From assembly GCF_900156375.1 (NCBI RefSeq), contig NZ_FTNK01000004.1, forward strand, positions 186,001-250,000: DNA of 64,000 bases, written 5' to 3'. Below the pieces are notes generated by a model, which worked only from the letters and a program-made list of their open reading frames with translations, searched no databases and was not told where the DNA came from. Origin of the DNA: Paenibacillus macquariensis. GTDB taxonomy: Bacteria; Bacillota; Bacilli; Paenibacillales; Paenibacillaceae. The translations under genes and the position numbers were made by a program. Shown here piece after piece: positions 1 through 9,070 of the stretch; position 1 is the first letter of the stretch; every line of letters begins with the position of its first letter.

Positions 1-8
1 GTGAACGA

Positions 9-773
9 ATGTCAATGATAAAAGAACAATTCATTGAACAAATGATAAACTTGGCGTCATGTAGGACTTCTCCGGAAGAATGGAGCTCTTGGTGGAATAA
101 TCATAACGAGCAGTTAGAGTCATTTTTAAATCGTGGTGAATATTTGAGGCTTAAACCTATCATGCATGGGTTCCGATGGGTACCTATTGTGCATAGTCAA
201 AAAGGAGCAATTAAATATTTAGATGACAACAACATCCTTTATGTAAAAGAAAATAGTTATCAGGAAAACTATGAGAATGAACTAAATGAATCCATTAAAG
301 CAAACAGAGAAATGAAGAAACAGCGGTTAATAAAAATAAAAGCTGAATATCCTGAAATTTTTAATCGATATCCTAAGTTCTCAAATTCCTTGCAATACAA
401 TTTTGATGAAAGTGATTTCATCCAAGTTGGATTAAACAATGATAAATTCGAAGAATTTAAAATCACCTCTGGTATTAAAATGCCTGAAGATATTACGAAT
501 TTCTTTAAAACGGCGTCAGCAATCTCTTTAGAAGGTATTAGAATTGAATTTGAACATATATATCCTCTTGAGCTGTTGGGTAAAACATATTATGTTCTTG
601 GTGAGTTTTGGAAAGAAGCTGATGGCGACTTGGTTTTATGGGATCCCTCTGAATCTAATGATCTAACAAAAATATACTATTACGCCCATGAACAAAACAA
701 AATAAAACTTCTCTCAAAAAGTTTCGAAGATTTAATTGAGAAAGTGTTTGCAAATTACAACAAGAACTTGTGA
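9..773 (+). CDS. SUKH (SMI1/KNR4) family protein with unknown N-terminal part
   Basis: 254 aa. The C-terminal half (about residues 115-250) has the SUKH look: a hydrophobic strand with IEFEHIYPLELL, then VLGEFWKEADGDLVLWDP, and a final helix before the stop. SUKH proteins commonly act as cytoplasmic immunity proteins against contact-dependent toxins; this role is inferred from family and context. The N-terminal 110 residues are not recognised. A close paralogue at 19393-20156 is broken by a 1-base deletion, so this is the intact copy. The ATG at 9 matches the start of the paralogue; the ribosome binding site falls outside the window. Confidence 0.75.
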   Translation: MSMIKEQFIEQMINLASCRTSPEEWSSWWNNHNEQLESFLNRGEYLRLKPIMHGFRWVPIVHSQKGAIKYLDDNNILYVKENSYQENYENELNESIKANREMKKQRLIKIKAEYPEIFNRYPKFSNSLQYNFDESDFIQVGLNNDKFEEFKITSGIKMPEDITNFFKTASAISLEGIRIEFEHIYPLELLGKTYYVLGEFWKEADGDLVLWDPSESNDLTKIYYYAHEQNKIKLLSKSFEDLIEKVFANYNKNL

Positions 774-969
774 AGTGTAAACTTTTCAAGAATTGTGATA
801 GTATGGAATCAATAATCTATAACAGTAAAGGTCTGGACAGTGAAAAGTTTTTGTTGAAAAATATATGCACAAATAAATAAACCTATCAGACGATTGTATG
901 GTATCCTTGGTCTCTCATAACGAATGGATAAGATCGCTGAATGGGAAATGAAGGATTTTCTAACTTTTT
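774..969. other. non-coding gap before terminator
   Basis: A-T rich stretch after the SUKH stop. No open frame with a ribosome binding site was seen. It leads into the terminator just left of the insertion sequence. Confidence 0.4.
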
Positions 970-999
970 GAGAGGGTATTCATAACCTCCCTTTTTTTT
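970..999 (+). terminator. Rho-independent terminator
   Basis: GAGGGTAT (972-979) pairs with ATAACCTC (982-989) with one mismatch, followed by eight T. The same hairpin and T-run recurs at 20897-20924, downstream of the paralogous SUKH region. Homology between the two sites stops at base 1000, where the insertion sequence starts. Confidence 0.7.
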
Positions 1000-1000
1000 C

Positions 1001-2859
1001 AATAGCCTCTCGGCATTCGCCGCGGCAGATGGGACAAGGGTTTTCTTGTACCAGCAAACTTCCTTTCCTCCTACTTCGTAGGGGGATTTTTTCATTAAAT
1101 TCCTTATTTCATTATGGAAAACATTCTAGGAATATTTGGGTGTTTTCCTCAAAAAAACCTTGACTTTATCTCCATTTTTCCAAAATCGCGTGGAAGGGGT
1201 TGTTGTTCAGCCCACTTATCGCGATTGGAGCGTGTTTTGTTTATGAAGCCTTCTTTCATTCCTCATGCGGATTACCAAACTTTTGTTCGCCATCATTTGC
1301 AAACTTCTTTTGGTCCCGGCATTGTCCTGATTCACAAAGATTGGCCGCTTGCTGTGAAACTCTGGATGACGGATTTGTCTGCCATCACAACCTTGCTTGT
1401 TGATGAATACTCCGATCGAGGTCCTGAGCCTCGTGATCCTGCCTCACTCTTACGATCGTATCTCATCCTTCTCATGACGAATCCGGGGATGGGACTCACG
1501 GAATGGGTGAATGAACTGCAACGTACACCTATCTATGCGATTCTCAGTGGCTTTCAACCGGGTGATCTTCCCGGTGTAGGCACGTTCTACGACTTCTTCC
1601 ATCGTCTTTGGCCAGCTGTAGATAAGAACCTAAGACCCCACTTGCAACGCAAGCGCAGGGGGAAGAAGAAAGGGAAGAAAAAAGGCGAGAAAGCACCTGC
1701 CACACCTGGTAGAGTAGAACGATTGGTCAAATGGATGATGCGTCATGCCAACAAGAAAACAACGTTGCCTGCTGATCATCTTTTCCAGTTCTTTCAATCT
1801 CACATTCTCTCGGTGTCTGCACGTTTAGGTCTACTCGGGGATCTCTCGGCGCTCAGCTTAGCCGGCGATGGAACACCGATCGTAACTGCCGCCTATCCCC
1901 GAAGCAAACCTACGTGTGAATGTCGTGCCCGCGGTATAGTCGATTGCAACCATCATCGTCTTTACTCCCAGCCCGACTGCAACTCGGGCTGGGACAGTGC
2001 CCGTGAGAAATACTTTCACGGGTACCATCTGTATATGATCTCCGCTGCAGACAGCAAACACGATTTACCCTTATACCCCAGACTGCATCCTGCTTCCCGG
2101 CACGATGCGGTCAGTTTGGTCATGAGTACAGTTGAATTTAGACAACGTTTCACCTTGGGCACGGTAGATAAAATGCTTCTCGATGCCGCGCATGATGCGG
2201 AATCCATTTATCTTCTGCTGGAGCATCAAAGCATAGAGCCCTTTATTGATTTGAATGTTCGGTCCAAGAAGAACACAACTAGCAAAGGGCCAAGCAGCAT
2301 TCAGATCTCGCCCAAAGGGATTCCGATTTGCCCAAACGGAAACCCGATTTGCCCAAACGGAAACGACTACAAGCTCCATCGTCGCAAGTGGCGATGTACA
2401 CTGACATGTGGCTGTACCACCGCTAAATATGGTCGTACGTTTTACACGAAAACCAAGGATGATCCCCGTCTTTTCACGAAAACGCCTCGCGATTCGGAAC
2501 AATGGAAGCTCATTTACAAGCGTCGCTCATCCATTGAGCGTTCCAACAAACGCGAGAAGATTGACTACAAGCTTGAATCCGGTGGACACCGCTCTACGAT
2601 GATGTGGTACATGCGACTCTACAGCATTATGATCTGCCAACACATCGATGCTTGGTACGTCAGCCAGAAAGAAGAATGGGACAAATTGAGATCGTTGATT
2701 TGTCCTTCTGTAGCCTAAATTTTTAAAAAATATAGTAGAGAAATTGGCGAAGTCTGCCCTTTTTTGAAACTGGCTTTCATTTTCCAAATTTTCCAGCGAA
2801 GTAATCCATGTTTTTCAATTCAACTACCAATTTGGTTCATTTAATGCCGAGAGGCTATT
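1001..2859 (+). mobile_element. Insertion sequence with 17-bp perfect terminal inverted repeats
   Basis: AATAGCCTCTCGGCATT at 1001-1017 is repeated exactly inverted at 2843-2859, framing one transposase gene. Homology to the 20.9-kb terminator region ends at base 1000, which independently supports the left boundary. No target duplication is certain; the flanks read ..TTTTTC and TCATAC... The leading non-coding part is long (about 240 bp). The family is IS4/IS1182-like by the transposase. Confidence 0.65.
1243..2718 (+). CDS. DDE transposase, IS4/IS1182-like
   Basis: 491 aa from the ATG at 1243; an upstream in-frame start at 1114 is less likely because a GGAG lies 12 bases before 1243. The core carries LAGDGTPIVTAA (first Asp) and KYFHGYHLYMI, then LLDAAHDAESIY (second Asp), and RRSSIERSNKR (catalytic Glu), the order expected of a DDE transposase. 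A lysine-rich linker (KKKGKKKGEK) lies near residue 190. A 21-bp direct tandem duplication at about 2334-2375 repeats PICPNGN without shifting the frame. The gene appears intact; it catalyses movement of the surrounding element. Confidence 0.85.
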   Translation: MKPSFIPHADYQTFVRHHLQTSFGPGIVLIHKDWPLAVKLWMTDLSAITTLLVDEYSDRGPEPRDPASLLRSYLILLMTNPGMGLTEWVNELQRTPIYAILSGFQPGDLPGVGTFYDFFHRLWPAVDKNLRPHLQRKRRGKKKGKKKGEKAPATPGRVERLVKWMMRHANKKTTLPADHLFQFFQSHILSVSARLGLLGDLSALSLAGDGTPIVTAAYPRSKPTCECRARGIVDCNHHRLYSQPDCNSGWDSAREKYFHGYHLYMISAADSKHDLPLYPRLHPASRHDAVSLVMSTVEFRQRFTLGTVDKMLLDAAHDAESIYLLLEHQSIEPFIDLNVRSKKNTTSKGPSSIQISPKGIPICPNGNPICPNGNDYKLHRRKWRCTLTCGCTTAKYGRTFYTKTKDDPRLFTKTPRDSEQWKLIYKRRSSIERSNKREKIDYKLESGGHRSTMMWYMRLYSIMICQHIDAWYVSQKEEWDKLRSLICPSVA

Positions 2860-2997
2860 TCATACTGATTGTTTGGGGAGTGAGGATGGAAATGAATAAT
2901 TATATATTATCTTTTACAAAAAAGTGGCTTAACCTCAAAATCAGTGCTTGACGAGGTGAGCTAATACCTCCATGTTTCCGTCAGAAAATTCGCCTAA

Positions 2998-3130
2998 TAG
3001 ATGATACCCTGATGCGTATCGCACATACTGATACAGCGAAAAATTGAAATATGTATAGAATCACTAGTGTTCAATTAATAGTTTAGTACCGTAATGACAC
3101 AAGCGGAGTGCTTAATATTGATGGTTCTGA
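2998..3130 (+). repeat. Copy 1 of paired non-coding repeat motifs
   Basis: Contains GCGTATCGCACATACTGATA (about 3015-3034) followed by GGAGTGCTTAATATTGATG (about 3105-3123). Both motifs recur beyond the methyltransferase at 4130-4345, in swapped order and the same orientation. They may be relics of an insertion-sequence end. Otherwise nothing is seen between 2860 and 3290. Confidence 0.4.
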
Positions 3131-3307
3131 ATCAATAAATGAGATGTGACAGTACGGCTCAAGACATTGAGTCCATTTTTGTCGAATGATTCTATAATTG
3201 GAACTTTTTAAGGCCAGGCGCGTATCAATGGTGAATATTAGCTTTTTTACTGAAGTATATGAAATTACAGGAGAAGCAATAAACCTAATAATCAAGGAGT
3301 GGCTCGA

Positions 3308-4108
3308 TTGAACATCAAAACATATACAGAATCCAACCGTGAAGCTTGGAATGAAGTAAATCCCATTCATCAGAAGCATAACCCGATCCAATTAAGTGAG
3401 GCTTTTCAAGCAAAAGGCTACTCCACGCTTGATGAACACATCACTCGTACATTTCTCCGACTAGGGTTGCAAGGACGTAACGTGGCGCAGCTCTGCTGCA
3501 ACAACGGTAGGGAAGTATTGTCTCTGGTCAACCTAGGTGCACAAAGCGGCACTGGGTTTGACATTTCTGATCACGCCATTGAGGAAGCCAAGGGGCTTGC
3601 CACAACTTCCGGCTTGCCCTGCACATTCGTCCGTATGGATGTTTACGACATTGATAGTGTACATAGTAATCAATATGATCTGATATACATATCTATCGGA
3701 GCTCTGACTTGGCTTCCTGATTTGAACAAATTTTTTAAGATTGCCTCTACCTTGCTTAAAAAAGGCGGTTTGCTCGTTATTTATGAAATGCATCCAATGT
3801 TGAACATGCTGGCTATGGAAGATGAGCCTGAATTTGAAGATCCCATGAAAATCGCCTTTTCTTATTTCAAAAGCGAGCCGTGGATTAACAATACCGGTAT
3901 TGATTATGTTGGAAACACGACCTACGAATCTGCAACCAATTATAGCTTCAGTCATACACTGGCTTCCATTTTCAATGCAGTCATTAAAAGTGGCATCCAT
4001 ATCACTGAATATGAGGAACATAACCATGATATTTCTTGTGTTTTTGCCCATTTGGAAAAAGAAGCGAAGCTCCCCATGAGCTACACTATGATTGGGAAAA
4101 AAGCATAG
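3308..4108 (+). CDS. Class I SAM-dependent methyltransferase
   Basis: 266 aa. Motif I reads VAQLCCNNGREVLSLVNLGA, followed by GFDISDHAIEEAKG (acidic loop that binds the SAM ribose), and a later FRMDVYD and DLIYISIGALTWLPD, giving a standard Rossmann methyltransferase core. TTG at 3308 is chosen because AAGGAG (3294-3299) sits 8 bases upstream; the GTG at 3299 overlaps that site. The substrate is not evident. It lies between the ends of the ISL3-type element, so it may be a passenger gene. GC and codon use are higher than in the flanking non-coding DNA. Confidence 0.8.
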   Translation: MNIKTYTESNREAWNEVNPIHQKHNPIQLSEAFQAKGYSTLDEHITRTFLRLGLQGRNVAQLCCNNGREVLSLVNLGAQSGTGFDISDHAIEEAKGLATTSGLPCTFVRMDVYDIDSVHSNQYDLIYISIGALTWLPDLNKFFKIASTLLKKGGLLVIYEMHPMLNMLAMEDEPEFEDPMKIAFSYFKSEPWINNTGIDYVGNTTYESATNYSFSHTLASIFNAVIKSGIHITEYEEHNHDISCVFAHLEKEAKLPMSYTMIGKKA

Positions 4109-4129
4109 TCACCTTTATTGAATATGTAA

Positions 4130-4345
4130 ATACATGTGGAGTGCTCAATATTGATGATTAGAAATTATAATGGGATGTGGCATTTTCGCTTAAGAAATGT
4201 TGGGTGATAGGTGTACAAGGCACGTTGCTAAGGGCGTTGATAAAGGAAATCCATATGGAGGCAGACAGAAAGAGTATTCTGCTGTACCAGTCAGCGATAT
4301 ACGGAGATACGTATCGCACATACTGGTACAGCGGAAAGTTGAGTC
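4130..4345 (+). repeat. Copy 2 of paired non-coding repeat motifs
   Basis: Carries GGAGTGCTCAATATTGATG (about 4139) then ACGTATCGCACATACTGGTA (about 4309), the reverse order of copy 1 at 2998-3130. A weaker match to the first motif (ACATGTGGAGTGCT followed by AGAAATT) is at about 36653. Short open frames here have no ribosome binding site. Confidence 0.4.
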
Positions 4346-4355
4346 GCTTGATTAT

Positions 4356-5594
4356 TTAATGAAGTCGATTGCGATTACATTCGACTAAAATGCCTGCTTT
4401 GTAGTGTTCACGGTTCCTCATAAAATAATGGCGTCGTTGATAGGCTTTAATACGATTATGACGGCCTTCGACTGTGGCGTTTGTCCAGCGGCAGTGATGG
4501 TAATTAATGATCTCTTCTTGCCAATTTCGCATCGTTTTCAGTGTGCTTCTTACTTCGTCATGGTCGAGTTGTTCTCCCTGCTTACACCAACGTTCGAATC
4601 CAAGCTTAGCCACTTCAACACTGGATGAGTAGTCATACCATACGGTAAAAGCTTCTTTCCATTCCCATACACGTTGCAGAAGAAGAGAATAACTCAGTAA
4701 TTCACCCAAGCACTTCTTGCTTTCAGGAGCAAGTGATTCTGCTTTCGGGTTTAAGAGTCGATGATTGGCTTTTAAGCGTGCTTTTGCTCTGGGGGCGAGC
4801 GTGTGTTGTACCGATTTGCGAACTTCTTGCAAGGCTTCTATGACATAACCGTGGACATGAAAATGATCCGCAATTCGAATCGCATTTGGAAAACATTCGC
4901 TGATCCAAGTATGATAGGCGCGAGCCAGATCCATGACGACTGCTTTAGGTTCTAATAGAAGAAAGTCAGGATGGTGCTGAGCATACGCTCTTAAATCTTC
5001 CAACTTTCGTCCGGGTAAAAGGTCGAGCATCATTTCTCCTTTCAGGTCATGGATTCCTGTATTGTAGGTATGTCCTTTTTTGATGGCGAAGTCATCGACA
5101 CCCAAAACCAATCCATTACTTTCCTTTGCTTGTTTCCAGGCTTGCTCCGTTAGTAGTTCGCATTCCTTCGGCACAAATTCATTATGCATTTGTTGTACCG
5201 TGGTCGCCGGCGCTTGCTGCATACGAGCGCTATGTGCAGCTGTGGAACCGAGTGCTTGCTCGGCAGCACGTTCTCGAAAAAGATGGCTGTACCGTCTTTT
5301 GGGTCCAACACACAAGTAATCCCAGACAAAGCCAGCCTCGCATTTTGAGCAATGCATTCGAATAGCAGATAAGAGCAAATATACTTTTTTCTCAAATGCT
5401 GAAAGATGGCGCACCTTGCGTACTCCGTTGTTTCCCTTGAGGATGACAAATTCATCGGATCGGCAAATGGGGCAGCATTGTTTGGCTGCTACAGGTGTTA
5501 CTTCTATATGAACTTCATCTGCACTCATCGTCAAAATCTGACAAATTTGTAGCTCTGGTATGTTGAGCATTTCATTGATATACTGGGTCTGCAT
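4356..5594 (-). CDS. ISL3 family transposase
   Basis: 412 aa, full length. The N-terminal zinc-binding part has CCPIC and HCSKCEAGF, then an HTH region. The DDE residues are visible as VLGVDDFAIKKG (Asp), AVVMDLARAYHTW (Asp) and NATVEGRHNRIKAYQRR (Glu). The start overlaps no other gene and lies 113 bp inside the right end at 5707. No frameshift was seen, so the element may still be able to move, alone or with the methyltransferase gene. Confidence 0.93.
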   Translation of the reverse strand: MQTQYINEMLNIPELQICQILTMSADEVHIEVTPVAAKQCCPICRSDEFVILKGNNGVRKVRHLSAFEKKVYLLLSAIRMHCSKCEAGFVWDYLCVGPKRRYSHLFRERAAEQALGSTAAHSARMQQAPATTVQQMHNEFVPKECELLTEQAWKQAKESNGLVLGVDDFAIKKGHTYNTGIHDLKGEMMLDLLPGRKLEDLRAYAQHHPDFLLLEPKAVVMDLARAYHTWISECFPNAIRIADHFHVHGYVIEALQEVRKSVQHTLAPRAKARLKANHRLLNPKAESLAPESKKCLGELLSYSLLLQRVWEWKEAFTVWYDYSSSVEVAKLGFERWCKQGEQLDHDEVRSTLKTMRNWQEEIINYHHCRWTNATVEGRHNRIKAYQRRHYFMRNREHYKAGILVECNRNRLH

Positions 5595-5707
5595 CTGTCA
5601 TTTCCTTTTTGTTGTTGGGTAGGACCTACAACAATAGAGGATTGCCAGATGTTTTTCCAATTTCAACCTTTATTCAATTCTTCAAGCACTGATTTTAGTT
5701 TTGAGCC

Positions 5708-5970
5708 TAAAAACAATGACCAAAAATCCACGCCAATTTTTCAATGTAGTTTGCATCTAGAATGCTAGATACGGATGGACAGTAAATGTTGGAATAGGGT
5801 GGAGTTTTCATGGAGTCGTCACCTTTTTAATGTTTTGTAGAGGTACAAACATTTTACTAGGTTGGCGACTTTTTTCTATTTCTTATTGGTTAATCAGCAG
5901 GCATGAACAAGGAAAAGGCGCTGCAAGTAAACCGTATTAAAATTATGAAAATAGGAATGGGGAGTAAGCG
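5708..5970. other. non-coding gap upstream of the metallophosphoesterase
   Basis: No supported gene. GGGGAG shortly before base 5971 is the ribosome binding site of the next gene. No convincing promoter could be singled out. Confidence 0.4.
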
Positions 5971-6906
5971 ATGAGCAAGAAACTGAGATTCCGTGACGAC
6001 GGCACTTTCAAGATCGTGCAGTTTTCCGATGTGGAGATTATCGATGGGGAAATCGGCTACGGCTCGAAAACGATGGAAACGATGGAACGCGTCGTTCAAG
6101 ACGAGCGTCCAGATCTGATTGTTTTTGCGGGGGATGTAATCGCTAGCGGGGCATGTAAAAACCATGCACAAGCGCTATGTGATGCCGTATCGGTTGCCGT
6201 GGGTCACGGGATTCCTTGGGCGGCCGTTTTCGGCAATCACGATTCCGAAGTGAATATTACGCGAGAGCAGTTACATTTCTTGCAGCTTTCTCTACCGCAT
6301 AACGTTGCTCAGCCGGATCCTGAGGGAGTAAACGGCGTCGGTAACTTTGTATTGAACGTATCGGACAATGACGGCAATACGGAAGCCGTTTTATATTTTC
6401 TAGATTCGGGCGAATACTCCCCACTTTCTGAAGTTGGGCTCGGTGGCTACGATTGGATTCGACGGAGTCAAATCGCTTGGTACGTTGATCGGTCCCGTGA
6501 ACGGACGATGAATAATGGCGGCAAACCTGTGCCGTCGCTGGCTTTTTTCCATATTCCGTTTCCTGAATACAAGGAGCTTTGGGATCATCACGTTTGTTAC
6601 GGGATCAAAAACGATCCCATCTCCTCTCCGGCGCTCAATTCCGGTTTGTTTACGGCAATGAAGGAAATGGGTGATATTATGGGCACGTTTGTCGGACACG
6701 ATCATGACAACGATTTTTGGGGGACGCTTCACGGCATACGGCTTTGTTACGGTCGCTCAACCAAATACGCATTGACGGAAGGGTTTGTAACAGGTGCACG
6801 GGTTATCAAGCTGACGGCAGGGCAGCGCGATTTTCAAACTTGGATTCGGCTCGGCGACGGTTCATTAGTGACAGAGCAGCCGGAACATCATCCTGAAAGC
6901 AGATAA
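5971..6906 (+). CDS. Metallophosphoesterase family protein
   Basis: 311 aa, cytoplasmic (no signal peptide). Calcineurin-like motifs: FAGDV (residues 52-56), FGNHDSE (87-93), a later FFHIPFPEYKE and VGHDHDND near residue 235. The first motif reads FSDVEIID: the Asp is present but the usual DxH histidine is replaced by Glu22, so metal site 1 may be altered. GGGGAG precedes the ATG. It is followed 25 bp later by the beta-helix glycan enzyme and then the GH109-like gene in the same direction, so it probably belongs to a glycan-use operon. The substrate is unknown. Confidence 0.8.
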   Translation: MSKKLRFRDDGTFKIVQFSDVEIIDGEIGYGSKTMETMERVVQDERPDLIVFAGDVIASGACKNHAQALCDAVSVAVGHGIPWAAVFGNHDSEVNITREQLHFLQLSLPHNVAQPDPEGVNGVGNFVLNVSDNDGNTEAVLYFLDSGEYSPLSEVGLGGYDWIRRSQIAWYVDRSRERTMNNGGKPVPSLAFFHIPFPEYKELWDHHVCYGIKNDPISSPALNSGLFTAMKEMGDIMGTFVGHDHDNDFWGTLHGIRLCYGRSTKYALTEGFVTGARVIKLTAGQRDFQTWIRLGDGSLVTEQPEHHPESR

Positions 6907-6931
6907 GCTGCAAAAGACGGAGGGAATGTAA

Positions 6932-9070
6932 GTGGAAATTACGGCTTTCTACATAGCTACGGACGGCAAAGACAGCAATCCGGGAACGAAGGAAGCCCCT
7001 TTGGCCACGCTGGAAGGCGCACGAGGGGCGATTCGAGTTCTGAAGAACACGTCCAGTCTTCCAGAAGGCGGCATTACCGTCTTCATGCGAGGTGGCGTTT
7101 ATCGTTTGACCGAATCGTTCCTGCTCGAGGAAGGCGATTCCGGCATGCCTGAGAAGCCAATCGCATATTCAGCCTATGGCGACGAAGAAGTACGTTTGAT
7201 TGGCGGCGTTGATTTGCCTGCGGACAGCTTTGGGCCTGTTACCGATCCTGAGGTGCGTGGACGCCTGAACGAGCAAGCGAGAGATCGAATCGTACAAATT
7301 GATTTGAAGCGGCTTGGTGTTGTCGATTACGGTCGAATCGTGCATACGGGCTTCGGACTTCCGCCTTCCATTGCGAATCCAGAGCTGTTTTTTAACGGGC
7401 AAACGATGGCGATCTCGCGTTACCCGAACAGCGATTACGTCAGAATTGAAAATGTCATCGATGCCGGTGGCAATCCGCGAATAGTTGATATGGACCCAGA
7501 GCGATTAGCCGAAGAACAGCTGAAAGGCGTGAAACTCGCATGTGCGGATCCACGTCCTTTTAGCTGGAAAAACACTGGCGATCTCTGGATGTATGGCTAC
7601 TGGTATTGGGATTGGGCCGACGGGAATCTGCGGATTGCTTCGATCGATGTGGCAAATAGGCAGCTGCATACGGAAAGAGCAAGCCATTATTCGGTGCGCG
7701 AAGGGCAACGTTATTTTTACTACAAAATTCTAGAGGAGCTTGATGCACCGGGCGAGTGGTATTTGGACCGAATGAGCGGATTGCTTTATTTCTATCCGCC
7801 GACGCCGATTGTAGAAGGCAGCAATATTCAACTGTCGCTGCTCGGCGATCCGATGATCCGTCTAGAGGACGTTTCCCATGTTGCAATTAAGAAGATTATG
7901 TTCGAAGCTTCACGGGGTTCAGGGGTTCAGATTAAGGGAGGTTCGCATAATGCCGTTGCCGGATGTACGCTTTGCAGGATCGGCGGCTTTGCCGTCGTAC
8001 TTGGCGAGACGTCTGACAATGGAGTGAATGCCGGCACCGATCACCGTGTACTTGGCTGCACTATTTATGATACAGGTACTGGGGGGATTTATTTGGGCGG
8101 AGGCGATCGGTTGAAGCTAACGCCTGGGCGCAATGTGGCCAGCAACAACGACATTTTCAACTACAGTCGTTTAAAGCGGACGTACAGTGCAGCCATACAG
8201 CTGAAGGGAGTCGGCAATATTGCTGTGCATAACGAGATACATGACGCGCCTCATGTCGGCATCTTGTGCAATGGAAATGACCATCTGATCGAATACAACG
8301 ACATTTATCGGGTGTTGACGGAAACGGGCGATGCTGGCGCGATCTATATGGGGCGTGATTGGACAGAACAGGGGAACGTCATCCGCTACAACTACATCCA
8401 TCATATCCATAACGAAGAGACGGAGTTGCATATTGGCGTTTACTTAGACGATATGGCTTCAGGAACGAAAATTTACGCCAATGTGTTCCGAGACATCGAT
8501 CTTCCGGTCCTGATTGGCGGAGGTCGGAATAACGAAATGACGAACAATTTGATTGTTGATTGCCAGAAATCGCTGCTTCTTGACGATCGTGCCATGCCCG
8601 GTTGTTGGGCTGCCTATCATCTCGACGAAGGGCAAGTCATGCAAGAGAGGCTAGAGGCGATGCCGTACCGGGAAGAGCCTTGGTGCAGTAAGTATCCGAG
8701 TTTGATGTCGATTTGGCAAGATGAGCCGGGAACACCCAAGTTCAACACGGTTATGAAAAACATTTTATACCAGACAGGGCCGACTACATACGGCAACTAT
8801 CCGGCTTATGATGATACGATGGCAATCGCTGAATCTGCTCGAGAATACGGAACGATCGAGCAAAACTTTGTGATGAATGAGGACTTGCTTATTATTGATG
8901 AAACAGAGGGGAATATCAGTTTCAATGAGGAGTCTCAGTCGTTTAAGGGGATTTCGTCCTTCGAGCCGATTCCGTTTAAATCGATCGAACTGTGCAAGGA
9001 AGAATATCGAGTAGGCAATTTCCACTCTGGGAGGATCAAAGATGAGCCAAATAAGTTCGACAAAAGTTAG
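6932..9070 (+). CDS. Right-handed parallel beta-helix protein, GH141-like glycan enzyme
   Basis: 712 aa from a GTG start with GGAGGG upstream. The N-terminus has the typical YIATDGKDSNPGTKEAP block followed by ARGAIRVLK and a VFMRGGVYRLTE strand, as in beta-helix glycoside hydrolases and lyases of the GH141 type. The middle (about residues 315-520) shows repeated N/D-rich turns such as NVASNNDIFNYSR, NIAVHNEIHDAPHVGI and NVIRYNYIHHIH, typical of helix coils. No signal peptide, so it acts inside the cell on imported sugar chains. Its 3' end overlaps the next start by 29 bp (translational coupling). GH141 is inferred; another beta-helix family is possible. Confidence 0.78.
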   Translation: MEITAFYIATDGKDSNPGTKEAPLATLEGARGAIRVLKNTSSLPEGGITVFMRGGVYRLTESFLLEEGDSGMPEKPIAYSAYGDEEVRLIGGVDLPADSFGPVTDPEVRGRLNEQARDRIVQIDLKRLGVVDYGRIVHTGFGLPPSIANPELFFNGQTMAISRYPNSDYVRIENVIDAGGNPRIVDMDPERLAEEQLKGVKLACADPRPFSWKNTGDLWMYGYWYWDWADGNLRIASIDVANRQLHTERASHYSVREGQRYFYYKILEELDAPGEWYLDRMSGLLYFYPPTPIVEGSNIQLSLLGDPMIRLEDVSHVAIKKIMFEASRGSGVQIKGGSHNAVAGCTLCRIGGFAVVLGETSDNGVNAGTDHRVLGCTIYDTGTGGIYLGGGDRLKLTPGRNVASNNDIFNYSRLKRTYSAAIQLKGVGNIAVHNEIHDAPHVGILCNGNDHLIEYNDIYRVLTETGDAGAIYMGRDWTEQGNVIRYNYIHHIHNEETELHIGVYLDDMASGTKIYANVFRDIDLPVLIGGGRNNEMTNNLIVDCQKSLLLDDRAMPGCWAAYHLDEGQVMQERLEAMPYREEPWCSKYPSLMSIWQDEPGTPKFNTVMKNILYQTGPTTYGNYPAYDDTMAIAESAREYGTIEQNFVMNEDLLIIDETEGNISFNEESQSFKGISSFEPIPFKSIELCKEEYRVGNFHSGRIKDEPNKFDKS

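Larger units (their letters stand above)
2926..5707. mobile_element. ISL3-type element, possibly with methyltransferase passenger
   Basis: GGCTTAACCTCAAAATCAGT begins at 2926 and a matching inverted end (GGCTCAAAACTAAAATCAGT on the minus strand) ends at 5707. The two share AAAATCAGTGCTTGA exactly and start with GGCT[TC], as ISL3-family ends do. The ISL3 transposase (4356-5594) lies 113 bp from the right end, but 1.4 kb separates it from the left end. That space holds the methyltransferase. No matching end was seen between the methyltransferase and the transposase. No clear 8-bp target duplication is visible. Confidence 0.5.

Noticed and set aside
886..1095. Minus-strand frame spanning the left end of the insertion sequence
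   Set aside because: It crosses the inverted repeat boundary and includes the terminator hairpin, so it is not a natural gene.
2334..2375. Possible CRISPR-like direct repeat
   Set aside because: Only two adjacent copies inside a coding region without spacers; a tandem duplication.
2071..2502. Long minus-strand frame opposite the transposase
   Set aside because: It mirrors the transposase coding sequence, has no ribosome binding site and no recognisable protein features.
3533..4051. Minus-strand 172-codon frame opposite the methyltransferase
   Set aside because: Shadow of a well-supported plus-strand gene; composition is not protein-like.
4177..4388. Two overlapping plus-strand frames of about 60 codons
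   Set aside because: No ribosome binding site; they cover the repeat motifs described at 4130-4345.
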